Positions 26,711-34,842 of a DNA stretch of 64,000 nt are shown here, piece by piece. This DNA comes from Streptomyces xantholiticus. Lineage in GTDB: Bacteria; Actinomycetota; Actinomycetes; Streptomycetales; Streptomycetaceae. Within the stretch, counting starts at the first letter, position 1, and each line of letters starts with the position of its first letter. A model generated the notes under the pieces. That model had not been told where the DNA came from and did no database searches. It worked only from the letters and a program-made list of their open reading frames with translations. The translations under genes and the position numbers were made by a program. Location of the stretch: NCBI RefSeq assembly GCF_014651015.1, contig NZ_BMWB01000004.1:1-64000 (forward strand). Direction: 5' to 3'.

Positions 26711-27268
26711 GGCGGACTCCTTGGGGGCGGTGTGGTGGTACGGGGTCGGCTGGGTCGGTGGGACGGGCGGTGGGGGCGAGGGCGGAGAGACGGGGCTGCT
26801 GCACGGAGCCTGTCTCGCTACCCGCTCCTTTACGGATCCGTGGCACCGCCCCGGGCCCGGTTCACAGGGGCTCGGCCCCGCGCCTCGGACGGCGGCGGGG
26901 GGTGCGGCGGCGCGCCGGTCTGCCGCGCAGCGGCAGGTCCGGCCCGTCCGGGGGTGCTTCCCACGCCGGCCGTGGCGCAGGGGGGACGCAGGCGCGAGGG
27001 CTCGGGAGCGGAGCCCTGGAACACCGCGCGAAGCTTGGTGACGGACCGAAGCTCGGTGACGGACCGGGGCCGAGCCCGGTACGAGCCGCGGAGCGGGGCA
27101 CGGGGGCCGGGGCCTGCCCCGAACGACGCCCGAGAGGGGTTCCCCCTCCCGGGCCGAGCCCGGCACGGGACCGGGGGCGCAGTTCCCATGAAGCCGGGGC
27201 CGGGGCGCAGCACGGAACGGCGCCCAGGCGCGGAGCCCCCGGTTCGGGAAGGGGCGGGCCGGGGAAGG
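26711..27268. repeat. GC-rich intergenic region with repeat elements inside the condensin-like operon
   Basis: 558 bases without a credible gene. It contains an 18-base tandem repeat (27030-27047 and 27048-27065, units beginning GAAGCT and ending GTGACGGACC, one mismatch) and several GGGCCGAGCCCGG-type palindromes. The piece GCGGAGCCCCCGGTT (about 27229) recurs almost unchanged at about 42429, so dispersed Streptomyces intergenic repeats are present in both gaps. Such an insertion splits the kleisin-like gene from its partners and may carry its own promoter. Confidence 0.6.
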
Positions 27269-28813
27269 TCACGGGACCTCCGACCGCGCCGCCGCCATGC
27301 CCGCCGCGTCCAGCAGCGCCGTGCCGACGATCAGGTCGGCGCCGCCGAATTCCGGGTCGTCCAGCTCGGTGCCGTCGTCGACGGCGAACAGCAGGCGCTG
27401 CTCGCCCTGCCGGTACGCGGTACCGACCGGCGGGCTCGCCGCGTGGACGGCGAGAAGCGCCACCAGGTACGGAAGGTCGGGGTCCCGGCGGCGCGCCTCC
27501 GCGAGCAGGCCCGAGAGGCGGCGCGGGGCATCGTGCTCCAGGTCCAGCAGTTCCATGGCGCTCGCGAACTGCCGCTCGCTGAAGCGGCTGTCGTCGGGTG
27601 TGGCGATCAGGTCCGGTTCCGGCATCTCCGCACCGAGGTGCTCGCGCTCCGCAGGCGGGGTCAGCAGCAGGTCGACCAGGTCCCCGACCCGGACGGAGGA
27701 CGGCGTGCGCAGACCGGTGCCGCGTGCGAAGAACGCGTCCGTGACGCGGATCGCCGACTGCACGGGCAGCGGCAGCACGGGTGCCACCAGCTGGCCGTAC
27801 AGGTCGAGACCGGTGCGCGCGGTGGGCCGGGCGAAGGCCTGGCGGTCCTGTTCTGCCCGGAACAGCGGCCCCGCCTCCAGCAGGCGGGACTGGAGCTGTG
27901 TGTGCCGCCGGATGCAGTCCTTGACGATGTCCACGAGCTCGGCGGCGCGCCGCTTGTGCTCCGCCGTCTTCGGGTCGGCCCCCGTCTCGGCCTCGTCGCG
28001 GGCCTTGCGGATGTTGGTGAGGATCGCGTTCTCGTGACGGTAGCGGTCGGCCACGTGGTCGAGTGCCTCGGCGATCATGTCGGGCACGGTGTGGAGCCAG
28101 TCCACCGCGCGGACATCGCGGCGGGTGGCCTCGAGCGTCCTGCGGAGGGTCTCCGCATACTGAACGGTCCGGTAGCGGGCCTGCTCGGCGGCGAGCTGCG
28201 CGTCGGCGAGGCGGCCCCGGTTGATGAGGACCTCCAGCTTCACCTCGGCCGCGATCTGCGCGCTGGTCACATCGGTGTCGAGCGCTCCTACGAGTACGTT
28301 GACCGCCTCGTCGGTGGTGCGCAGGTAGACCGTGCCGTCGTAGCCGGGCACTTCCTCGACGAGCTTGAAGTCGTAGTCGCGACGGGTGTAGACGCCGTCC
28401 GTGCCGAACGTGCCGTAGACCGCGCGGAAGCCGCGGTCCACGCTGCCGACGTTGATCAGGTTCTCCAGCACCCAGCGGGCGACGCGCTCGTGCTCGGCGG
28501 CGGGCCGACGGGGGGCCTGGGCGGCCACCCGCGGCAGCAGACGCGCGATTATCTGGTCGTGGTCGGCGCCGGTGTCGAAGTCCATGTTGAGCGTGACGAG
28601 GTCGATGGCCGCGAGGGCCACCTCCGCCATGGCGTAGACCGAGTACTCCCCCGCGAGATTCGCCTTGCGCACGTCGAGGTCGTGCAGGGGCGCGGTGCAC
28701 GCGAGTGCGCGGAGCCGCCGCGCGAGCCCTTCGTCGGCGGCCGGGCCCTGCGCGGGGCGCGGCCCCGCGCTGAGCTGGGGCGGAGCGGTGTCCGTCGGGG
28801 CTGGCGAAGTCAC
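27269..28813 (-). CDS. Kleisin/JetA-like subunit of the condensin-like operon (inferred)
   Basis: 514 residues, mostly alpha-helical, soluble. First gene of the operon. The N-terminal part (LARRLRALACTAPLHDLDVRKANLAGEY is a typical helix pair) is followed by a winged-helix-like YLRTTDEAVNVLVGAL and a coiled coil (about 195-330) rich in Arg/Glu. The C-terminal third has FSERQFASAMELLDLEHDAP and a small domain that could bind the ATPase head. No recognisable enzyme motif. Order and sizes (about 510, 305, 1645 residues) parallel jetA-jetB-jetC or mksF-mksE-mksB. Start GTG 28813: TAATCT seven bases upstream could be a -10 box of a leaderless mRNA. The frame stays open to 29227, into the oxoprolinase remnant. 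Confidence 0.6.
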   Translation of the reverse strand: MTSPAPTDTAPPQLSAGPRPAQGPAADEGLARRLRALACTAPLHDLDVRKANLAGEYSVYAMAEVALAAIDLVTLNMDFDTGADHDQIIARLLPRVAAQAPRRPAAEHERVARWVLENLINVGSVDRGFRAVYGTFGTDGVYTRRDYDFKLVEEVPGYDGTVYLRTTDEAVNVLVGALDTDVTSAQIAAEVKLEVLINRGRLADAQLAAEQARYRTVQYAETLRRTLEATRRDVRAVDWLHTVPDMIAEALDHVADRYRHENAILTNIRKARDEAETGADPKTAEHKRRAAELVDIVKDCIRRHTQLQSRLLEAGPLFRAEQDRQAFARPTARTGLDLYGQLVAPVLPLPVQSAIRVTDAFFARGTGLRTPSSVRVGDLVDLLLTPPAEREHLGAEMPEPDLIATPDDSRFSERQFASAMELLDLEHDAPRRLSGLLAEARRRDPDLPYLVALLAVHAASPPVGTAYRQGEQRLLFAVDDGTELDDPEFGGADLIVGTALLDAAGMAAARSEVP

Positions 28814-28978
28814 GGTGCACAGATTAGGTCCTCGCACCGACAACGGTCGAAACGACGCAGAGCGGGCCGGTGCGGCCCGCCCGCTCCTTCGATCCCGCGA
28901 CACCCGAGAGGAGAACGGCCCATGGGACGAGCACCGGCCGCAACGCTCCTGCCCCGGCGCTCCGGCGTCGGTACGGGG

Positions 28979-29227
28979 CGCCGGCATCGTCGCGTTCGCG
29001 CGGACCAATTGTGCGCGTGAGTCGTCGACGCAGGCGTCGAGGAGCGCCGGCACCTCCTTGCGTCGGCCGGTGCGCGGCAGGCTGATGCCCCCGCGAGGGA
29101 GCGTCGCGGTACCGCCCGGGGGTCGCGCGAGAGCATCTTGTGGGCGCTGCCGGCCTGCGTGGCGCGTGCCCGTGATCTTTGTGAAGGTGCCGCCTCGGCC
29201 GATCCGGAACTCCCAGGGCCCGGTCAT
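28979..29227 (-). pseudogene. 5-oxoprolinase/hydantoinase N-terminal remnant
   Basis: About 83 codons that begin MTGPWEFRIGRGGTFTKI. This is very close to the start of bacterial 5-oxoprolinase (remembered as WEFWIDRGGTFTD), with the phosphate-loop aspartates changed to Gly and Lys. The later LVRANATMPAP looks like a worn MGTTVATNALLE block. The rest of the roughly 1,200-residue enzyme is missing. Its ATG overlaps the stop codon of the SGNH hydrolase gene (ATGA, 29224-29227). There is no stop codon before the kleisin-like gene, so a read-through fusion of 652 residues is formally possible but unlikely. 28814-28978 holds nothing else recognisable. Confidence 0.65.
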
Positions 29228-30114
29228 TCCCCGGTACTTGCTCCGACCCGTCCGCCGGGAACGGCGGGCGACACGGCCGCGAGCGCGGCGGACAGGGCGA
29301 GCTCGGCACTTCGGTCGAGGCGCTCGCCGGTGCCGCGTGCCCAGTGGTGCACCTCGTCACCCGCGAGCCGCAGCAGCTGGGGCAGCAGGTCCGTGCAGCG
29401 CCGCGCCACCCAGCCGGTGCCCGCCGTGGCCAGCCACAGCAGCGCGGCGGCCCGGGTCGGGGGCGGCTGGTCGGGCTCGGCGCCCGGCGCGGGGCCGGCG
29501 GCGAGCCCGCGGGCGGCGAGCAGTTCGTGGAAGCGCCGCGCGAGCATGCGGTGGCCGCGCTCGGCCGGGTGCAGCCGATCGGCGCTCCACATGGCCCGGT
29601 CCGCGACCCAGGGGGCGTCGGCGGCGTGCAGATGGACGGTGTCGTAGCGGTCCGACAGCGCGTGCACGACGGCGTTGACGGCACGCTGCCGCCTGGCAAG
29701 CGGCCGGGCGAGCGGGGCGGGCAGCCCGAACATGGCGCCGGGGTCGGGGAGGCACGCCGTCAGCAGCACGGTCCCGCGGGCGGCGAACGCGGAACAGACG
29801 TCGTCGAAGCGCCGGGCGAGGTCCGCTATGTCGAAGGTGCGGCGCAGCGTGTCGTTGACACCCACGACCACGGAGGCGATGTCGGGCCCGAACGCGACCG
29901 CGGCGGGCGTCTGGTCCTCGGCCACGTCCTTGCTGAGGGCGCCGCTGACGGCGAGGTTACGGAACACGGCGGGCGCGTCCGCGCTGCCGACCCCGCCCGC
30001 GAGCAACGCCGCCCACCCCCGCCACCCTCCCTCCACCGGATCCCCGACCCCCGCGGTGAGCGAGTCCCCGAGCGCGGCGAACCGCAGCGGACGGCCGCCC
30101 TGCCGCGTCGTCAT
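29224..30114 (-). CDS. SGNH/GDSL-type hydrolase
   Basis: 296 residues. Block I FAALGDSLTAGVGDP holds the catalytic Ser, block II Gly in NLAVSGALSKDV, block III SVVVGVNDTLRRTF (GxND) and block V SADRLHPAERGHRML (Asp and His of the triad). An ordinary esterase core of about 220 residues is followed by an extra C-terminal helical part. No signal peptide, so cytoplasmic. The substrate is unknown; these enzymes often deacylate lipids or sugars. The start overlaps the stop of the glycosyltransferase gene by one base (TGATG), so it is translated in step with the two glycosyltransferases and probably acts on their product. Confidence 0.88.
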   Translation of the reverse strand: MTTRQGGRPLRFAALGDSLTAGVGDPVEGGWRGWAALLAGGVGSADAPAVFRNLAVSGALSKDVAEDQTPAAVAFGPDIASVVVGVNDTLRRTFDIADLARRFDDVCSAFAARGTVLLTACLPDPGAMFGLPAPLARPLARRQRAVNAVVHALSDRYDTVHLHAADAPWVADRAMWSADRLHPAERGHRMLARRFHELLAARGLAAGPAPGAEPDQPPPTRAAALLWLATAGTGWVARRCTDLLPQLLRLAGDEVHHWARGTGERLDRSAELALSAALAAVSPAVPGGRVGASTGE

Positions 30115-31280
30115 CAGCGTCTCCCTTTCGCGGCGGCCCGGCCGGCGACCGGCAGCGCTTCGTGGGCGGCGAGGAACGCCGTGACCGACCGGCGCCAGTC
30201 GAAGAGTTCGGCCCGCGCCCTGGCCGCCTCGCGGCGCCCGGCCTCCGGGCGGGTCAGCAGCTCCAGGACGGCCGCCGCGAAGTCCTCCCCCGTGTCGGCC
30301 GCGGCCACCCCCGCGTCGCCCACGACCTCCGGCAGCGCCGAAGACGCGCTGGCCACGACCGGAGTACCGCATGCCAGCGCCTCCAAGGCGGAGAGGCCGA
30401 AGGTCTCGGCCGGTCCGGGGGCCACGCACACGTCGGCCGCCGCCTGCAGATCGGCGACGGCCTCGCGGTCGGGGACGTGGCCGAGGAACTGGACCGGCAG
30501 CCGGTCCGTACGCGCCCGCCGCACGAGCGAGGCCTTCAGCGGCCCGTCCCCCGCGACGACCATCGAGACCCGCAGTCCCCGTTCGCGCAGTACGGCAAGG
30601 GCGTCCAGGGCCGTCCCCGGACGTTTCTCCACCGAGAGGCGCGAGCACAGCAGCAGGAGCACGTCGGCCCCGGCGGCGTGCCGGGCCCGCAGCACCGTGC
30701 TGCGCCGACCGGGCCGGCAGCGCCGCAGGTCGACGCCGAGCGGGGCACGCACGACGTTGAGCGCCCCGATGCGTACGAACTCCCGCTCCGCCCACTCCGT
30801 CGTGCAGACGATCCGCGAATACGCCCAGGCACTGCGGCGGTTGAGCCGGTCCGCCGCACGCGCGGCGACCGACTCGGAGAGCCCCCACGTGCGCAGCACG
30901 CCGTCCGCGGTCTCGTGGGAGACCATCACCGAGGGGATCCGCCTGCGCCGGGCCCATTCACCCGTCCACCGCAGGGTGGTGCGGTCGGAGACCTCCAGCC
31001 GGTCGGGCGCCAGTTCCTCGAGCACCTGCCGCAACCGGCGCCGTCCGGCCAGCACCCGGTACCCGCCGGTGCCGATGATCTCCGGCCCCGGCAGGGTGAT
31101 GATGCGCCCCTGATCGGTGAGCCGGTCGCTCTCCGCGTCGCCGGGGACGACGAGCACCGGTTCATGGCCCGCGGCCAGGTAGCCGCGGCCCAGTTCGGCG
31201 AGCGCGGTGCGCAGCCCGCCGGACGAGGGGGTGACGAAGTTCGCCAGCCGTACGATGCGCAGTCCCCGCTCCCCGCTCAC
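30114..31280 (-). CDS. Glycosyltransferase family 4 (GT-B fold)
   Basis: 388 residues. N-terminal Rossmann domain with VTPSSGGLRTALAELGRGYLAAGHEPVLVVP, C-terminal donor-binding domain with LLLCSRLSVEKRPGTALDALAVL, VVAGDGPLKASLVRRA, FLGHVPDREAVADLQAAADVCVAPGPAETFGLSALEALACGTPVV. The E-x7-E style motif (ETFGLSALE) is intact. The family includes PimA/PimB-like mannosyltransferases and donor is likely a nucleotide sugar such as GDP-mannose, but this is inference. Start overlaps the upstream GT gene (ATGA, 31277-31280). Confidence 0.88.
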   Translation of the reverse strand: MSGERGLRIVRLANFVTPSSGGLRTALAELGRGYLAAGHEPVLVVPGDAESDRLTDQGRIITLPGPEIIGTGGYRVLAGRRRLRQVLEELAPDRLEVSDRTTLRWTGEWARRRRIPSVMVSHETADGVLRTWGLSESVAARAADRLNRRSAWAYSRIVCTTEWAEREFVRIGALNVVRAPLGVDLRRCRPGRRSTVLRARHAAGADVLLLLCSRLSVEKRPGTALDALAVLRERGLRVSMVVAGDGPLKASLVRRARTDRLPVQFLGHVPDREAVADLQAAADVCVAPGPAETFGLSALEALACGTPVVASASSALPEVVGDAGVAAADTGEDFAAAVLELLTRPEAGRREAARARAELFDWRRSVTAFLAAHEALPVAGRAAAKGRR

Positions 31281-32401
31281 GCGGCCACCGCCGTACGGGC
31301 GCCGAGCACCTCGGCGTAGTGGTCCAGCAGCATGTCCCCGACCGCAGCCCAGGTCCGGCCCTCCACGGCGGCGAGCCCGGCCTGGCCGTACGCCCTGCGC
31401 ATCACGGGGTCCGCCGCGAGTGCGGCGACGGCCGTGCGTACGGCGTCGGCGCTGTGCGGTTCCACGAGCAGCCCGGTGCGGCCGTGTGCGACGAGGTCGA
31501 GGGGCCCGCCGGCAGCCGGTGCGATGACCGGCAGACCGCTGGCCATCGCCTCCTGCACGGTCTGGCAGAACGTCTCGTACGGGCCGGTGTGGGCGAAGAC
31601 GTCCAGTGAGGCGAAGATCCGGGCGAGGTCGTCGCCGGTCCGCCGGCCGAGGAAGACGGCGCCGGGCAGGGCCGCTCGCAGGGAGGTCTCGCTGGGCCCG
31701 TCCCCGACGACGACGACCCGGACACCGGGAAGTCCGCAGACCCCGGAGAGGAGTTCGATGTGCTTCTCCGGGGCAAGCCGGCCCACGTATCCGACGATCA
31801 GTTCACCGCCGGGGGCGAGGGTGCGGCGCAGCTCCTCGTCGCGCAGCTCCGGGCGAAAGCGTGTGGTCTCCACTCCGCGCGGCCACAGACGTACCCGCTC
31901 GACACCGTGCTCCTCGAGATCGCGCTGGGCGGCCGTGGAGGGAGCGAGAGTGCGGTCGGCGGCTCCGTGTACGGCCCGGATGCGCCGCCAGGCGGTGCCT
32001 TCGCCGGCGCCGACGTAGGTACGGGCGTAGCCGGCCAGGTCCGTCTGGTAGACGGCGACGGCCGGCAGTCCGAGCCGCGCGGCGGCGGCCATGCCCCGCA
32101 CCCCGAGCACGAACGGGCTTGCGAGGTGCACGATGTCGGCCCGGTGCGCGGTGATGGCCGCCGCTACCCGGCGGCTGGGCAGTGCGACGCGAACCTGCGG
32201 ATAGCCGGGCAGCGGGAGCGAGGGAACGCGCACGACGTGGCACGGGGCGGCGGCGTCGCAGCTCATCGCCCCGGCCGCGGCCGGGGCGATGACGAGCGGC
32301 TCGTGACCGCGGGCGGCGAGATGCCGTGCGGTCTGCTGGGCGCAGTGCGCCACACCGTTGATGTCTGGCGGAAAGGATTCGGTGACGATGACGACACGCA
32401 T
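31277..32401 (-). CDS. Glycosyltransferase family 4, phosphatidylinositol mannosyltransferase-like
   Basis: 374 residues. MRVVIVTESFPPDINGVAHC at the start and VHLASPFVLGVRGMAAAARLGLPAVAVYQTDLAGY resemble MgtA/PimB'-type mannosyltransferases. Donor domain: GYVGRLAPEKHIELLSGV, VVGDGPSETSLRAALPGAVFLG, VFAHTGPYETFCQTVQEAMASGLPVIAPAAGGP. First gene of a three-gene coupled operon with a second GT4 enzyme and an SGNH hydrolase. Together they look like a small pathway for mannosylating and trimming a lipid or glycan of the cell envelope. Start ATG 32401; the 173-base gap to the HEAT-repeat gene holds no obvious promoter. Confidence 0.88.
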   Translation of the reverse strand: MRVVIVTESFPPDINGVAHCAQQTARHLAARGHEPLVIAPAAAGAMSCDAAAPCHVVRVPSLPLPGYPQVRVALPSRRVAAAITAHRADIVHLASPFVLGVRGMAAAARLGLPAVAVYQTDLAGYARTYVGAGEGTAWRRIRAVHGAADRTLAPSTAAQRDLEEHGVERVRLWPRGVETTRFRPELRDEELRRTLAPGGELIVGYVGRLAPEKHIELLSGVCGLPGVRVVVVGDGPSETSLRAALPGAVFLGRRTGDDLARIFASLDVFAHTGPYETFCQTVQEAMASGLPVIAPAAGGPLDLVAHGRTGLLVEPHSADAVRTAVAALAADPVMRRAYGQAGLAAVEGRTWAAVGDMLLDHYAEVLGARTAVAA

Positions 32402-32574
32402 ATCCGTGTTGTCGTCGGGCCCGGAGTGGCTGCGCCAACGTGGATCTTTCCGGATGCGGAACGTCCCGTGAGCGTTTGTGGCCGCACCGGGCGCGAAAGG
32501 TCGTCAACCGCCCCCAACCACCGCCGAACGCACCGAGCGGCGCCCGCGCTGCGGGCGCCGTCGGCGCCGGGAGC

Positions 32575-33993
32575 TCACACGGCCGGCCTGTCCCGACCGA
32601 TCCGGCTCCGCACGGCGGTCTGCACCTCGGCCTCCTCCGCGGGATCGGCGGCGAGCCGGCGCAGCCGCTCGGCGACGCGTACGTCGCCCGTCTCCGCGTG
32701 CCGCGCGGCGAGTTCTCTGGTCGTCTCCTCGCAGTCCCACAGGCACTCGACCGCGAAGCCGGTGGCGAAGGAGGGGTCGGTGGCGGCGAGCGCCCGGGCG
32801 GCACGGCCCCGCAGATGGGAGGAGGCGGTCTCACGGTAGACGTGGCGCAGTACTGGTGCGGCGCAGCCGATGCCGAGGCGTCCGGCCCCGTCGACGAGGG
32901 TCCACAGCCGGGGTGCGTCGGGACCGTCCGCACGTACGGACTCGCGCAGCGCGCCGAGCACGAGCTGTGCGTCGCCGGCGCCGCCACGGCAGGCGAGCAC
33001 GCCGGCCGCGGAAGCACCGAGTGCATCGGGCCGGTGGACCCAGCTCCGTGCCCGGTCGACGGCTTCCTCGCCGCACATCCGCTCGAACGCGGCGACGGCG
33101 GCTTCCGCGACTGTTGCGCTCCCCGCGGTGACGGCCGTCTCGATCAGGTCGAGGACGACGGCGTCGCGTGACTGGGCCAGGTAGTGGAGAGCGGCGCAGC
33201 GCGCGCCGTCTGAGCCGCTGCGGGCGGCCTCGACGATGGCGGGCCGGTCCTCCGGCCCCGCCACGGCGGTCAGGCAGCGGGCGGCCGGGACGTGCAGCGC
33301 GGTGCCGCGATCGTGGCCCTGGTCGGCCCATTCGAGGACCGCCTGGACGCTCCAGCCGGGCCGCGGCCCGGAGGGGCGCATCTGGCGCTGCCAGCGGTCG
33401 AAGGAGCCTGCTTCCTGCGCGGCCCTGACCCTGGCGCCGACGGCTTCCCGCGTGTCCTCCGCCCACAGCCGCCACGGCCGCGGTTCGAAGGAGTCCCGCA
33501 CGGCGACGGCCAGTTCGGCCTCGCCCTCGGGGGTGGCGGGAAATCTGGCGAGGACGGGGGCGGCGAGCGCACGCAGACCTGCGTCGTCGTCACGCAGCGC
33601 GAGCTCGTCGAGCGCCCACGCCCAGTTGGCGCCGGTCGTCGCGTACCTCCGCAGCAGGGCGAGCGCGTCGCCCCGGCCGTAGGAGGCGAGGTGCCCGAGC
33701 ACCGCGAGGGCGAGACCGGTCCGGCCCTCCTCGGTGTCGAGGTGGTCGTCGGTGTCGCACAGGTGCCGTTCGATCTCCTCGAGACTGCCGTGGAGATCCA
33801 GGTAGAGGCGTGCGTAGTAGAGGGAGCGGTTCTCGACCTGCCAGTCGTGGCGGGGGTCGTTGAGCACACAGTGGTTGAGGGCGGCGAGTGCCTCGGCCCG
33901 CGGGGCGGCGAGCGCGTGCAGCGTGCCGTCGCCGCGGCCCCTCTGCAGCAGACCGAGCAGGGTGCCGCTCGGCGCTATGACTGGATCGAACAT
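32575..33993 (-). CDS. HEAT-repeat protein adjacent to a short peptide gene
   Basis: 472 residues, soluble and all-alpha. Several 30-40-residue helix pairs with the A-A-L-A pattern of HEAT/PBS-lyase repeats are seen, for example ARCAALHYLAQSRDAVVLDLIETAV, TVAEAAVAAFERMCGEEAVDRARSW, SHLRGRAARALAATDPSFATGFAVECL. Such solenoids serve as scaffolds or peptide-binding proteins. No catalytic motif is seen. Start ATG 33993 with GTGAGG about 10 bases upstream. It begins only 48 bases after the stop of a 21-residue peptide gene on the same strand, so the two are probably cotranscribed. Function unknown. Confidence 0.78.
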   Translation of the reverse strand: MFDPVIAPSGTLLGLLQRGRGDGTLHALAAPRAEALAALNHCVLNDPRHDWQVENRSLYYARLYLDLHGSLEEIERHLCDTDDHLDTEEGRTGLALAVLGHLASYGRGDALALLRRYATTGANWAWALDELALRDDDAGLRALAAPVLARFPATPEGEAELAVAVRDSFEPRPWRLWAEDTREAVGARVRAAQEAGSFDRWQRQMRPSGPRPGWSVQAVLEWADQGHDRGTALHVPAARCLTAVAGPEDRPAIVEAARSGSDGARCAALHYLAQSRDAVVLDLIETAVTAGSATVAEAAVAAFERMCGEEAVDRARSWVHRPDALGASAAGVLACRGGAGDAQLVLGALRESVRADGPDAPRLWTLVDGAGRLGIGCAAPVLRHVYRETASSHLRGRAARALAATDPSFATGFAVECLWDCEETTRELAARHAETGDVRVAERLRRLAADPAEEAEVQTAVRSRIGRDRPAV

Positions 33994-34041
33994 GGAAGAT
34001 GCCTCACATCAAGCTGTCGACGCAACCGGGGAGTGGAGTGC

Positions 34042-34107
34042 CTAGGCCGCGCAGCGGCATGTAGGGCCGCCCGTCGTGATGCGCGTCTTCCGCTTGGTGT
34101 TGACCAT
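34042..34107 (-). CDS. 21-residue peptide gene upstream of the HEAT-repeat gene
   Basis: A small ORF that automated callers would miss. Product of 21 residues: it starts MVNTKRKT, continues RITTGG and ends PTCRCAA. The N-terminal half is strongly basic, and the end has two cysteines in a C-x-C arrangement preceded by T-T-G-G. An AG-rich ribosome-binding stretch (AGAGGCAGAGAGAAG) stands directly before the ATG. It ends 48 bases before the HEAT-repeat gene. It could be the substrate of a modifying enzyme, a ligand of the HEAT protein, a metal-binding peptide or a regulatory leader peptide. No modifying enzyme family is recognised next to it. Confidence 0.6.
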   Translation of the reverse strand: MVNTKRKTRITTGGPTCRCAA

Positions 34108-34260
34108 CTTCTCTCTGCCTCTCTTCGGTGGCCCCAGGGGAAACTCCCGGTTGATGTCGTCCGGGATGGGGCTGACGTCATGATGACCCACCCATTTCGC
34201 CACCGCGACCACATTTACGGCGCCCCCACGGCGGCCTTCCCAGCGCTGCCCGCGAGCCGC

Positions 34261-34653
34261 TCAGCGGCCTTCGAACAGCTCCAGGAGTTCTGTCTTCCCG
34301 AACATCCGAGCAGTATCCGCGGCGGACGGGGTGCCCGCCCGGGGGTCGGCGCCGCCTGCGAGGAGTGCCCGGATCACGGCGTCCTCCCCCTTGAACACCG
34401 CCCCGGCGAGAGGCGTCTGACCGCGGTCGTTGGCCCGGTTCGGCTCCGCGCCGCGGGCGAGCAGCGCCTCCACCGCGGCGGCGTGGCCGTGATAGGCGGC
34501 GAGCATGACGAGCGTGTCGCCCTTGTCGTTGGTGAGGTTGGCCGGTACGCCGGCATCGACGTAGGCGGCGAGCGCCTCGGTCTCTCCCTGGCGTGCCAGG
34601 TCGAAGACCTTGGTCGCCAGTTCGATCACCTCGGAGTCCGGGACCTCACTCAT
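34261..34653 (-). CDS. Ankyrin-repeat protein
   Basis: 130 residues with three ankyrin repeats: GDTLVMLAAYHGHAAAVEALLARGAEPN, GQTPLAGAVFKGEDAVIRALLAGGADPR are textbook units, preceded by a helix pair (VIELATKVFDLARQGETEALAAYVDAG) and closed by a short cap. Intracellular, a protein-binding module of unknown partner. Start ATG 34653. It lies upstream of the peptide and HEAT-repeat genes on the same strand, separated by 153 bases, so it may belong to the same operon. Confidence 0.85.
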   Translation of the reverse strand: MSEVPDSEVIELATKVFDLARQGETEALAAYVDAGVPANLTNDKGDTLVMLAAYHGHAAAVEALLARGAEPNRANDRGQTPLAGAVFKGEDAVIRALLAGGADPRAGTPSAADTARMFGKTELLELFEGR

Positions 34654-34842
34654 CGGACTTACCGCCTTTCACCGTCTGACCTGGGCGCACGGCAGGAGCA
34701 GCCGTACGAGTGAATCGACAGGGTACTGGCCCGGCGGCCGACATGACGCCGGGCGGCGGCGGCGAGGATCACGTCGCGGAGGGACTGTGCCGCGCCGTTC
34801 TGCCCTTTGCCCGCCGGGCAACGACCGACCGTCCGCCAGTGC

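Noticed and set aside
26830..27213. A 127-codon minus-strand frame inside the condensin-like operon gap
   Set aside because: It is built of Pro/Arg-rich repeats from palindromic intergenic elements and has no ribosome-binding site.
27269..29227. A 652-residue fusion of the oxoprolinase fragment and the kleisin-like protein
   Set aside because: The frame is open, but the fragment is decayed, and a -10-like TAATCT lies just before GTG 28813; a separate start is more likely.
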